Assembly (NCBI GenBank): GCA_011051425.1
Contig: DRLF01000227.1
Location: 1-8,867 of the forward strand
Direction: 5' to 3'
Source of the DNA: Thiolapillus brandeum
Lineage (GTDB): Bacteria > Pseudomonadota > Gammaproteobacteria > Chromatiales > Chromatiaceae
Length of the DNA stretch: 8,867 bases
Made by a program: the position numbers and the translations under genes. The notes beneath the pieces are model-generated. The model had not been told where the DNA came from, ran no database searches, and worked only from the letters and a program-made list of their open reading frames with translations. This document shows, piece by piece, positions 1-6,387 of this stretch. Positions within the stretch are counted from its first letter, which is position 1, and every line of letters starts with the position of its first letter.

Positions 1-107
1 GCCGGCACTTGATTCAAATATTTTATGGCTCAAGTAGTAATAAACGTTGACTGGAAACAGAGTATCTACGGAATAAAAACAATAGCTTGGGCGTATTTCC
101 ATGCTAA
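1..107. other. Left-edge stretch without a recognisable gene
   Basis: This AT-rich stretch lies downstream of the lipoprotein gene stop. I see no convincing coding frame and no clear hairpin followed by a T-run that would end the minus-strand transcript. A short palindrome TTGATTCAA occurs at about 10-18, but it does not match an FNR or similar operator with the right spacing. Confidence 0.4.
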
Positions 108-1064
108 CTAGTATCCCGTCTTCTTTAACTTGAACAGCTTGCCTGTCCGTGGATTGATACGGCATTCCCAGGTTTCCACCACCCGCTTGTTGTTTTTCAT
201 TGCCTTGATCTTCAGCATCACCTGTCTTTTGTCATGTTTCAGGTTGTGGACGCTTTCGGAAACAATGCCGATGTATTTGTAACCCTTGGACCGCAGTTTG
301 TCGTTCAGGTGCCTTTCGCACTGCCGTTTGGCTTCCGCATGATTGTTGCTGCTGTTCGCTGACGGAAGAGGTCTGGTCCAACGGTAGCTGGCGCTGTCCA
401 TGCGCAGCGGGTTGACGTGTGCCTTGCAGTCATAGGCGATTTTTCCACTGCCCCCAGATACCTTCACCCGTGCTTCACCGGTGACATGGCGCCGGCGTTC
501 TGCCGGTGTGGTGACGCGCTGACCGGTAAATTCCAGGCTGAACTGCTGATGAATGTTACGCTGTGCCTTCTGGCGGATGCGCTCATGGCAGGCGCGCGCG
601 GCTTCACGGTTCCAGTCGGTGCCGCCGTTGCCTGTGTCGTGACCGTCATTGTCCAGCTCGATGCGTGCGCTGCGTACGAAAGCATCTTCACGGTTCATGA
701 TGCAGGTGTAATAGAGCTGATGTTTCTTGCCGTTGTTGCGCGCCTTGCCCTTGCCGTTGATTGTGGCTTCATGACGGGCACTGTTGTAGATGTCAGTCTT
801 TCCCCAATCGATCTTGGCGTTGTAACCGATGCGCTTCCTGACTTTTTCCCTGACCTTTCCCTGGCAGTTCTTTACCAGTTCTTTCCTGGGAGCGTCGTAA
901 TCATAGGGCGGATAGTATTCGTGGGGAGGTGGATAGTAACCGGGGCGTGGATAATAGCCGTCATTCTTATAGCTTTCACCCTGGTTGTAATACTCATCGA
1001 CACAGGCTGTCAGCGTGAGGGCAGTCGCTGCAATGGCAGTGATTTTCAGGAAAGGGTGTGGCAT
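108..1064 (-). CDS. Predicted lipoprotein with three tandem two-cysteine domains, function unknown
   Basis: The 318-residue product starts with a lipoprotein signal peptide: a short basic start, a hydrophobic stretch of alanines and leucines, then the lipobox LTAC with the lipidated Cys at residue 21. The mature protein should be held in a membrane facing the periplasm or cell surface. Residues 22-58 form a Tyr/Pro-rich linker. The rest is three similar domains of about 75 residues (roughly 60-137, 152-229 and 242-315). Each has a basic helix carrying one Cys, then beta-like segments ending in an aromatic-x-Cys motif (YTC, YDC, WEC). Apart from Cys21 the only cysteines are 67/121, 159/213 and 249/301, spaced 54, 54 and 52, which suggests one disulfide per domain. 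The domains are rich in Lys and Arg. The ATG at 1064 has GGAG five bases upstream. The gene follows the ABC ATPase gene by 38 bases, so it may share its transcript. I do not recognise the family. Confidence 0.85.
   Translation of the reverse strand: MPHPFLKITAIAATALTLTACVDEYYNQGESYKNDGYYPRPGYYPPPHEYYPPYDYDAPRKELVKNCQGKVREKVRKRIGYNAKIDWGKTDIYNSARHEATINGKGKARNNGKKHQLYYTCIMNREDAFVRSARIELDNDGHDTGNGGTDWNREAARACHERIRQKAQRNIHQQFSLEFTGQRVTTPAERRRHVTGEARVKVSGGSGKIAYDCKAHVNPLRMDSASYRWTRPLPSANSSNNHAEAKRQCERHLNDKLRSKGYKYIGIVSESVHNLKHDKRQVMLKIKAMKNNKRVVETWECRINPRTGKLFKLKKTGY
120..887 (-). repeat. Three-fold internal protein repeat in the lipoprotein gene
   Basis: The three coding repeats are at about 654-887, 378-611 and 120-341. 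Cysteine-to-cysteine periods between copies are 92 and 90 residues for the first Cys, and 92 and 88 for the second. After the first Cys each copy has an amphipathic basic helix (starting CQGKV, CHERI and CERHL). Before the second Cys each has alternating basic and hydrophobic residues. The copies are diverged, so they show at protein level and not as DNA repeats. Confidence 0.7.
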
Positions 1065-1069
1065 GGGAA

Positions 1070-1073
1070 CTCC
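1070..1073 (-). promoter_or_regulatory. Ribosome binding site of the lipoprotein gene
   Basis: The minus strand reads GGAG, then five bases, then the ATG at 1064. This fixes the start that gives a complete lipoprotein signal peptide. Confidence 0.6.
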
Positions 1074-1102
1074 ATTTGTATTGTTGACCGGAGGCTGTGT
1101 AG

Positions 1103-1876
1103 CTAGCGGAAATGCAGGCAGGCATGGCCGGCAATCTGCTCCAGTGTTACCGGGTGTCCGTAGAGCCAGGACAAATTCTCGGCGGTTGCGAGCGTCTTGA
1201 CCGAACCTGCACGGTGCTCGCCGTTGCCTTTGAGCAATAGTAAATGATCACAGAAACGCATGGCAAGATTGCAGTCGTGCAGCACCATCATCAGCGCACG
1301 ATCCGTGCTGGTGAAATGTGCTCTCAGCAATCGCAACATGATGATCTGCTGGCCGGGGTCGAGATGATTGCTGGGTTCGTCCAGCAGGGCTATGCGGGGC
1401 TGCTGGGCAAGCAGGGTGGCGATTTCCATACGCTGCCGCTCGCCGCCCGACAGGGTTTGCACGTTGCGCTCTTCCAGTCCTTTCAGGCCGGTCTGCACGA
1501 TGGCTGTTGCAGCCTGTTCCAAATCTTGCGGACTTTCCCATCCCAGGCGGCCAAGATAGGGATGCCGCCCGGCCAGTACGGTTTCGAACAGGGTACCGGG
1601 AAAGCCACTGAGTTCTGTCTGGAAGAGCAGACCCCGTTCCCTGGCCAGTTCCCTGGGACTGTAATCTGTGACTGCTTTGCCGCTGTAGCGGATGGTGCCG
1701 GTATCCGGGGGGCGCAGTCCGGCCAGGGTATGAAGCAGCGTGGTCTTGCCTGCGCCATTGGGGCCGAGTATGCCCCAGCTGCTGCCCGCGACTATGTGCA
1801 GGTCCAGCGCTTCAGTGATGCGGATATTGCCGATGGAAAGCGCAAGTTTCTCGGCTGTCAGGAGTGGCTGGCTCAT
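1103..1876 (-). CDS. ABC transporter ATP-binding protein, BtuD/FecE type
   Basis: The 257-residue cytoplasmic ATPase powers import through the FecCD-type permease encoded just upstream. It has all nucleotide-binding motifs in order: Walker A GPNGAGKT (38-45), Q-loop Gln86, signature LSGGE (142-146), Walker B IALLDE (162-167) with catalytic Glu167, D-loop SNHLD, and switch His200. The frame stays open upstream to 2248, but that extension lies inside the permease gene. The ATG at 1876 places the first beta strand where the family has it and overlaps the permease stop in an ATGA, which points to translational coupling. The family imports vitamin B12, haem, ferric siderophores and related metal chelates. 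With no binding protein in view the substrate cannot be fixed. The motif pattern and length resemble BtuD, so cobalamin is my first guess. Confidence 0.9.
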   Translation of the reverse strand: MSQPLLTAEKLALSIGNIRITEALDLHIVAGSSWGILGPNGAGKTTLLHTLAGLRPPDTGTIRYSGKAVTDYSPRELARERGLLFQTELSGFPGTLFETVLAGRHPYLGRLGWESPQDLEQAATAIVQTGLKGLEERNVQTLSGGERQRMEIATLLAQQPRIALLDEPSNHLDPGQQIIMLRLLRAHFTSTDRALMMVLHDCNLAMRFCDHLLLLKGNGEHRAGSVKTLATAENLSWLYGHPVTLEQIAGHACLHFR

Positions 1877-2865
1877 GATCGCCCACCGTAGCTCTTGTTC
1901 AGCAACAGCAGAAAAACAGGTACCCCAAACAGGGCCGTGAGCACCCCTACGGGCAGTTGCATGGGAGCGATCATTGTGCGGGCGGCTGTGTCCGCCAGCA
2001 TCAGCAGGCTGCCTCCGATGAGTGCAGCGCCGGGCACCAGAATGCGGTGGTCGCTGCCCGCCAGCAGGCGCAGCATGTGCGGAGCGATCAGACCGATGAA
2101 GCCGATGGCACCGGCGATGCTGACTGCGGCGGCGGTCAGCAGGGAGGCAAGCACATAAATCATGATATGCAGATGGCGAATCTCCACGCCCAGTGCGGCT
2201 GCGCGCTGGCTTCCCAGCAGGGCCAGGTTCAGTGCAGGTGACAGCCACAGTGCGATGACCAAGCCGATGAAAAGGACAACCAGGGGAAGCCCCGGGTGCA
2301 GCGCATCACTCAGGTCTCCCATGAGCCAGAAGAGCATACCCGGCAATTGCATGGGCGGGCTGAGGCTGAGCACGAAACTGATCAGGGCTGCCCAGCCTGC
2401 CGCCAGCACCACGCCGGTGAGGAGCAGGCGGGAGGTGTTCCAGTTGCCGTGATGGGCCAGGGCGAACAGCAGCAAGGTGCTTGCCAGAGCGCCGCCGAAG
2501 GCCATGGGCGCCTGCCAGGCCAGTGGCAGACCCAGTAACATGGCGCCGAGCACGGCGACGGCTGCGCCGCCGCTTACGCCAAGAATATAGGGATCGGCCA
2601 GGGGATTGCGCAGCAGTGCCTGCATCAGCACCCCTGCCAGTGCCAGTACACCGCCGACGCCGAAGGCAGAAAGTGTGCGGGGCAGCCGCAGCTCGTGAAT
2701 GATGCGGTATTGTACGCTGCCATCGTCATGCCAGAACAGTGACCACAAGTCGCTGGCGGGAATCGACACACTGCCAATCATCAGTGAAAGAGTCAGACAA
2801 ACAGCTGCCAGCAGAACCAGCAGGAACAGCAGTGGCAATGCTTTTCTAAGCGGATGGCGGGGCAT
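1873..2865 (-). CDS. FecCD/BtuC-family ABC transporter permease
   Basis: The 330-residue inner-membrane permease has about ten predicted transmembrane segments, the usual number and length for the BtuC/FecCD family. Diagnostic stretches are LRLPRTL (59-65), then the hallmark NPLADPYILGVSGGAA (87-102), and near the C-terminus GFIGLIAPHMLR, the loop that contacts the ATPase. It should form a homodimer working with the ATPase downstream, whose start codon overlaps its stop. Its own start lies 20 bases inside the end of the HAD phosphatase gene and has no strong Shine-Dalgarno sequence, so translation is probably coupled to that gene. The substrate is probably cobalamin, haem or a ferric siderophore. 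The window has no periplasmic binding protein (BtuF/FecB type) and no TonB-dependent receptor. Confidence 0.92.
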   Translation of the reverse strand: MPRHPLRKALPLLFLLVLLAAVCLTLSLMIGSVSIPASDLWSLFWHDDGSVQYRIIHELRLPRTLSAFGVGGVLALAGVLMQALLRNPLADPYILGVSGGAAVAVLGAMLLGLPLAWQAPMAFGGALASTLLLFALAHHGNWNTSRLLLTGVVLAAGWAALISFVLSLSPPMQLPGMLFWLMGDLSDALHPGLPLVVLFIGLVIALWLSPALNLALLGSQRAAALGVEIRHLHIMIYVLASLLTAAAVSIAGAIGFIGLIAPHMLRLLAGSDHRILVPGAALIGGSLLMLADTAARTMIAPMQLPVGVLTALFGVPVFLLLLNKSYGGRS

Positions 2866-3517
2866 GGTGAAGATGCAGCACGGGCCAGCCTCTTTCTTCG
2901 GCGGTGGCCGCCAGAGATGTGTCAGGATCCACGGGGATGGGGTGGGTCACTTTTTCGAGCAGGGGCAGGTCGTTGTGGGAATCGCTGTAGAACCAGGAGT
3001 TGCCCAGGTTGAGATCGCGGGCCTCCAGCCACTCGTTCAGCCGCTGTACCTTGCCCTCACGGAAACAGGGGATACCTGACACCTTTCCCGTGTAACGGCC
3101 TTCCCTGATCTCCGGTTCGGTGGCGATCAGGTTATCGATACCGAAAGCCTGCACGATGGGGGCAGTGACAAAGGCGTTGGTGGCTGTGATGACCAGCATG
3201 TCATCGCCACGTTTGCGGTGCATGTCCACCAGCATCCGTGCGTCGCTGGAAATGAGGGGATGGATTTTTTCTTCCATGAATTGCTTATGCAGCTGCTGCA
3301 GTTCATCCATATTGTGCTCGCTCAGAGGCTTGAGGGAGAACGCCAGAAACTCGAAGATATCCAGTTTTCCATCCTTGTATTCCTGATAGAAACGTTCGTT
3401 CTCCGCAGCGTAGAAGGCAGGGTCAACGAGTCCTTTCTCACTGAGAAATTCCCCCCAGAGATAGTCCGAATCGCCTGCCAGGAGCGTATTGTCCAGGTCG
3501 AAGAGCACCAGTGCCAT
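2846..3517 (-). CDS. HAD-superfamily subfamily IB phosphatase (SerB/CicA-like)
   Basis: The 223-residue soluble hydrolase uses an aspartyl-phosphate intermediate to cleave phosphomonoesters. All HAD motifs are visible: motif I DLDNT with nucleophile Asp7 and acid/base Asp9, motif II around Thr111 (VITATN), motif III Lys156, and motif IV SDSHND with Mg-binding Asp179 and Asp183. The helical cap between motifs I and II (about 15-105) marks subclass I. Length and sequence fit the HAD-IB group that includes CicA and relatives of phosphoserine phosphatase; the true substrate in this group is often unknown. Proximity to rppH is an arrangement I recall from Pseudomonas. The stop overlaps the permease start by 20 bases, making this the first gene of the minus-strand run. 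A link between this enzyme and the transporter is possible but rests only on the overlap. Confidence 0.88.
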   Translation of the reverse strand: MALVLFDLDNTLLAGDSDYLWGEFLSEKGLVDPAFYAAENERFYQEYKDGKLDIFEFLAFSLKPLSEHNMDELQQLHKQFMEEKIHPLISSDARMLVDMHRKRGDDMLVITATNAFVTAPIVQAFGIDNLIATEPEIREGRYTGKVSGIPCFREGKVQRLNEWLEARDLNLGNSWFYSDSHNDLPLLEKVTHPIPVDPDTSLAATAEERGWPVLHLHHAPPSA

Positions 3518-3551
3518 AGTGATTTGCAGTCAAATGATGGATTTGGGCAGC

Positions 3552-3580
3552 ACTATACCGGAAAGTGTTTTCAATGTTCA
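3552..3580 (-). promoter_or_regulatory. Candidate sigma70 promoter for the HAD phosphatase-transporter run
   Basis: Read on the minus strand, TGAACA (3580-3575, four of six matches to the -35 consensus) is followed after 17 bases by TATAGT (3557-3552, five of six matches to the -10 consensus). The predicted transcript would start about 28 bases before the ATG at 3517. No strong Shine-Dalgarno sequence is visible in that short leader. Confidence 0.4.
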
Positions 3581-3612
3581 GGGCTACGCTATGTGTTGCT
3601 GGCCGGTTGCGT

Positions 3613-3618
3613 TAGAAT
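3613..3618 (+). promoter_or_regulatory. Possible -10 element for the VOC gene
   Basis: TAGAAT is a good -10 match on the plus strand and lies upstream of the palindrome at 3636-3647. No convincing -35 is found 16-18 bases before it, so the element is tentative. Confidence 0.2.
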
Positions 3619-3635
3619 CGGTCTATACCGGCATG

Positions 3636-3647
3636 GTTACCGGTAAC
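3636..3647. promoter_or_regulatory. Perfect 12-base palindrome, possible operator
   Basis: GTTACCGGTAAC reads the same on both strands. It sits in the divergent region between the HAD and VOC genes. Related pieces lie nearby: CTATACCGG occurs at both 3553-3561 and 3623-3631, and CCGGT at 3603-3607. The first CTATACCGG overlaps the -10 of the predicted minus-strand promoter. I cannot assign a regulator. Confidence 0.3.
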
Positions 3648-3723
3648 AGAAGGAAAGCAGGAAAAGCGCTGTCAGATGGCCCTCCCGACAGGGATCAAAA
3701 GGATAGCAGCGTATTTTCAACAC

Positions 3724-3728
3724 GGAGG
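3724..3728 (+). promoter_or_regulatory. Ribosome binding site of the VOC gene
   Basis: A GGAGG core ends five bases before the ATG at 3734. It is the strongest Shine-Dalgarno sequence in the window and fixes that start. Confidence 0.7.
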
Positions 3729-3733
3729 AAGTC

Positions 3734-4123
3734 ATGAGCAATGCATTAAACCCTGTCGGCTGGTTCGAAATAGCGGTATCAGACATGGATCGGGCAATCC
3801 GCTTCTACAGTGCCGTTTTTGGTTATTCCATGGAAAGACACAAGATGGATGTCATCGACATGGCCTGGTTCCCCATGCACCCTGAAAGCCCTGGCGCCAT
3901 GGGGGCGCTGGTCTGCAACAGGGAATTCTACCGGCCTTCGGTGGACGGCGCGCTGGTTTACTTCAACGTGCCCAGTGGTGATCTGAGCAACGAACTGGGC
4001 AAGGTGGAAAAGGCGGGCGGCAAGGTTCTGGTCCCAAAGACACTCATCAGTGAGCAGTACGGACACATGGCCGTCTGTCTGGATACCGAAGGAAACCGCA
4101 TCGCGCTGCATTCCATGCAATAG
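3734..4123 (+). CDS. VOC family (glyoxalase/bleomycin-resistance fold) protein
   Basis: The 129-residue cytoplasmic protein has the two beta-alpha-beta-beta-beta modules of the vicinal oxygen chelate fold. The first starts at GWFEIAVSDMDRAIRFYSAV (9-28), the second at GALVYFNVPSGDLS, and it ends in the usual GNRIALHS. The opening resembles the group described as predicted enzymes related to lactoylglutathione lyase. The metal ligands of true glyoxalase I are not evident: the final strand has Ala where a Glu ligand is expected in IALHS, and no His stands at the first-strand ligand position. It may therefore be a binding protein or an enzyme of unknown activity. A strong Shine-Dalgarno sequence supports the start. 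It is divergent from the HAD gene, with rppH downstream on the same strand beyond a terminator-like hairpin. Confidence 0.88.
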   Translation: MSNALNPVGWFEIAVSDMDRAIRFYSAVFGYSMERHKMDVIDMAWFPMHPESPGAMGALVCNREFYRPSVDGALVYFNVPSGDLSNELGKVEKAGGKVLVPKTLISEQYGHMAVCLDTEGNRIALHSMQ

Positions 4124-4126
4124 CTG

Positions 4127-4161
4127 AAAAAGCAGGTTCTTGCTTGCTTTTGAGCTTTTTT
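4127..4161 (+). terminator. Terminator-like hairpin after the VOC gene
   Basis: AAAAGCA (4128-4134) pairs with TGCTTTT (4145-4151), extended inward by a G-T wobble and a G-C pair, with a loop of about six bases. A six-T run follows at 4156-4161 after the spacer GAGC. AAAAAGC (4127-4133) can instead pair with GCTTTTT further down. The stem is AT-rich and the T-run is slightly displaced, so termination may be partial. The hairpin starts a few bases after the VOC stop codon. Confidence 0.4.
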
Positions 4162-4278
4162 GCGGTGAAAAGAGGTGAATTTGGCTTTTTGCAGAGCTGC
4201 CGCTGAATCTGCTTGCGGACTTCCGGCAGGATGTGGAAAAATGCAGGTAATGAAAGATTAAAGAATGAGAACAATCCC

Positions 4279-4806
4279 GTGATAGACAGGGATGGATTTA
4301 GACCGAATGTGGGCATCATACTGGTCAACGACAAGAACCGGCTATTCTGGGGGCGTCGTATCGGTCAGGATGCCTGGCAGTTCCCCCAGGGGGGCATACA
4401 GGAAGGCGAGTCCCCGGAAGAAGCCATGTACCGTGAGCTGGAGGAGGAGGTGGGCCTCAAGCCGCAGCATGTAAAGATTCTGGGCAGCACCAAACGCTGG
4501 TTGCGTTACCGGCTGCCAAAAAAATTCATCCGGCGCAATACACACCCCCTGTGCATCGGACAGAAGCAGCGCTGGTTCCTGCTGCAGGTCGTGTGTGACG
4601 AAAGCGGTTTCTGTCTCGACAGTTCCGAAAAGCCGGAATTTGATGACTGGTGCTGGGTGCAATACTGGCATCCCGTCAAAGAGGTCATCTATTTCAAGCG
4701 TAAGGTCTACCAGCGTGCGCTGGAGGAACTGGCGCCCCTCATCTTTCCCGATGCCCGCCCGGCGTCCCGCAGTCGCTCCAACTATCTTCGTCAGCAACGC
4801 CGCTGA
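4279..4806 (+). CDS. rppH: RNA pyrophosphohydrolase RppH (Nudix)
   Basis: The cytoplasmic Nudix hydrolase removes pyrophosphate from the 5' triphosphate end of transcripts, leaving the monophosphate that speeds RNase E decay. The Nudix box is perfect: Gly38, five residues, Glu44, seven residues, then RELEEEVGL (52-60). WQFPQGG lies just before it, and the WLRYRLPK and [12 protein letters not shown] stretches are typical of RppH. The frame is open further upstream (TTG 4213, ATG 4231), but the GTG at 4279 gives the family-typical [10 protein letters not shown] start and 175 residues, close to the E. coli protein. The Shine-Dalgarno sequence before it is weak (GAG, nine bases away). The C-terminus ends in a short Arg-rich tail. 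Only six bases separate its stop from the convergent flavoprotein gene, with no terminator between them. Confidence 0.95.
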   Translation: MIDRDGFRPNVGIILVNDKNRLFWGRRIGQDAWQFPQGGIQEGESPEEAMYRELEEEVGLKPQHVKILGSTKRWLRYRLPKKFIRRNTHPLCIGQKQRWFLLQVVCDESGFCLDSSEKPEFDDWCWVQYWHPVKEVIYFKRKVYQRALEELAPLIFPDARPASRSRSNYLRQQRR

Positions 4807-4812
4807 TTGTCA

Positions 4813-6333
4813 TCATGGCTCGCTGTCTGCCGGTATGGTTGGCGGGAACAGCTCATCGAGCGGCAGGGAAAGTCCGTTTTCCTGAACGACGCGTGCATGG
4901 TGACGCCTGAATTCCCTGGGTGACGAGATACCACAGGCGTGGGCGATCATACCGACCTCGTAGATCATGTTTTTCACGTAGCTTGCAACCCGGGTGGATT
5001 TGAGCTCAGGGTCCAGGCCCCGCTGCAGCTTTCTGTCGTGTGTGGTGATGCCCGTGGGACAGGTGTTCTTGTTGCATTGCAGTGCCTGTATGCAGCCCAG
5101 AGTGAACATGAAGCCCCTGGCGGAGACTATGAAATCCGCGCCCATGCACAGGGCCCAGGTAACATCCGACGGGTTGATGAGTTTGCCCGAGGCGATGACC
5201 CTGATGCGCTCCCGCAGACCGTATTCATTCAGCTTGTCGACCAGCAGTGGCAAGCTTTCCTTCAGCGGCAGGCCCACGGCATCGATCAACGGCATCGGGG
5301 ATGCGCCGGTGCCGCCTTCGGCACCGTCCAGGGTGATGAAATCCGGGGCATAGGCCATGCCCTTTTCCCGTATCAGGGAAAACAGTTCATCCAGCCAGTG
5401 TTTGTGTCCGATGACCGTCTTGAAGCCCACCGGCTTGCCGGTAAGCTTGCGCACATGCAGCAGCATGTTGAGCAGGTCTTCGTCATTGCTGATGTCCGGG
5501 TGGCGGTTGGGGCTGATGGAAGCGCAGCCTTCCCGGATACCGCGAATCTCGGCGATTTCCCGGGTGACCTTTTCGGCGGGCAGTATGCCTCCCTTCCCCG
5601 GTTTGGCGCCCTGGCTGAGCTTGATTTCGAACATGCGCACCTGCTCGTGGGCGGCGATACTCACCAGCTTGCCGTCATCCATTTCGCCGTCCTGATCCCT
5701 GATGCCGTATTTTGCCGTGCCGATCTGGAAGACCAGATCACAGCCACCCTGCAGGTGCCACGGGGCGAGGCCGCCTTCTCCGGTGTTCATCCAGATACCG
5801 GCCTTTTTTGCGCCCAAGGAAAGGGCCAGCACAGCGGGCTTGGAAAGTGCGCCATAGCTCATTCCCGAGATATTGAAGAAAGATGAGGCGACATAGGGTA
5901 TCCGGCATTCCCTGCCGATGGTCACAGGTACCGGCGGCGCGGCGTTTTCCCCCAGGGTGGGGTAGGGGGTGTTGACGAACAGTACGCTGCCGGGTGTGCG
6001 GTTGTCTCTGGTCGATCCGAATGCCACGGTGTTGTTGAGATTTTTGGCGGCGCGGTAGATCCAGGTACGCTGTGCCCGGTTGAAAGGCAGTTCTTCCCGG
6101 TCCATGGCAAAGAAATACTGGCGGAAGAAACCGCCCAGTTTCTCGAACAGGTAGCGGAAGCGGCCGATGACCGGATAGTTTCGCCGTATAGCCTGCCTGG
6201 TCTGGCTGATATCGGCGATGAATGTGATCACAACCCACAGGGCCAGCAGACCGATGAGGAAGATAAAAAGTGCGGACATGATCTCCAGTGCGGTGATCAG
6301 CCAGTGACTGCCGGGGGCGGTAGCTATCTGCAT
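4813..6333 (-). CDS. Membrane-anchored glutamate-synthase-like FMN/Fe-S protein
   Basis: The 506-residue product matches the FMN-binding and central region of the glutamate synthase large subunit as a stand-alone protein. Residues 12-41 are strongly hydrophobic, predicting one N-terminal membrane anchor, followed by QTRQAIRRNYPVIGRFRYLF and FNRAQR, typical of this family. The flavin barrel includes FNISGMSYGALS, NTGEGG, KPGKGG, SPNRHPDIS and LDGAEGGTGASP. Cys414, Cys420 and Cys425 (C-x5-C-x4-C, followed by PTGIT) match the 3Fe-4S ligands of glutamate synthase. The N-terminal glutaminase domain is absent, so ordinary glutamine-dependent glutamate synthesis is unlikely without a partner; the reaction is unknown. 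The frame is open to 6459, but that would overlap the nifJ start. I chose the ATG at 6333 because AGGA lies six bases before it and the family starts near the membrane segment. It is divergent from nifJ. Confidence 0.9.
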   Translation of the reverse strand: MQIATAPGSHWLITALEIMSALFIFLIGLLALWVVITFIADISQTRQAIRRNYPVIGRFRYLFEKLGGFFRQYFFAMDREELPFNRAQRTWIYRAAKNLNNTVAFGSTRDNRTPGSVLFVNTPYPTLGENAAPPVPVTIGRECRIPYVASSFFNISGMSYGALSKPAVLALSLGAKKAGIWMNTGEGGLAPWHLQGGCDLVFQIGTAKYGIRDQDGEMDDGKLVSIAAHEQVRMFEIKLSQGAKPGKGGILPAEKVTREIAEIRGIREGCASISPNRHPDISNDEDLLNMLLHVRKLTGKPVGFKTVIGHKHWLDELFSLIREKGMAYAPDFITLDGAEGGTGASPMPLIDAVGLPLKESLPLLVDKLNEYGLRERIRVIASGKLINPSDVTWALCMGADFIVSARGFMFTLGCIQALQCNKNTCPTGITTHDRKLQRGLDPELKSTRVASYVKNMIYEVGMIAHACGISSPREFRRHHARVVQENGLSLPLDELFPPTIPADSEP

Positions 6334-6334
6334 G

Positions 6335-6348
6335 TTGATTCCTGTCAA
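6335..6348. promoter_or_regulatory. FNR/CRP-family-like site 1 (TTGAT-N4-GTCAA)
   Basis: TTGATTCCTGTCAA matches nine of the ten conserved positions of the FNR/Anr consensus TTGAT-N4-ATCAA. Its centre is at about 6341.5, roughly 95-100 bases before a plausible nifJ transcript start, where a distal activator site could sit. It touches the start region of the divergent flavoprotein gene, where binding could hinder that gene. The assignment rests on consensus match and on the oxygen-sensitive nature of NifJ. Confidence 0.5.
6340..6343 (-). promoter_or_regulatory. Ribosome binding site of the glutamate-synthase-like gene
   Basis: The minus strand reads AGGA, six bases before the ATG at 6333. It sits exactly in the four-base centre of the proximal FNR-like dyad, so the operator and the start of translation share the same DNA. 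Confidence 0.5.
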
Positions 6349-6387
6349 GGATTGGGAGTCTTCTGTTCCAGGAGACCGGAAAAGTGC

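Noticed and set aside
417..1106. Plus-strand 229-codon frame opposite the lipoprotein gene
   Set aside because: The minus-strand product has a signal peptide, lipobox, internal repeats and a ribosome binding site. The plus-strand frame has none of these and looks like an antisense shadow.
1877..2248. N-terminal extension of the ATPase frame up to an ATG at 2248
   Set aside because: It lies wholly inside the permease gene in another frame and reads as Arg/His/Pro-rich sequence with no domain. The ATG at 1876 fits the family and the ATGA overlap.
3669..3691. Inverted repeat CTGTC-N13-GACAG upstream of the VOC gene, considered as a LexA-like site
   Set aside because: The arms are only five bases, the spacing does not match a LexA box, and such repeats are common by chance.
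4939..5886. Long plus-strand frame (315 codons) opposite the flavoprotein gene
   Set aside because: The minus strand encodes a clear glutamate-synthase-like protein with cofactor motifs. The antisense frame has no recognisable motif.
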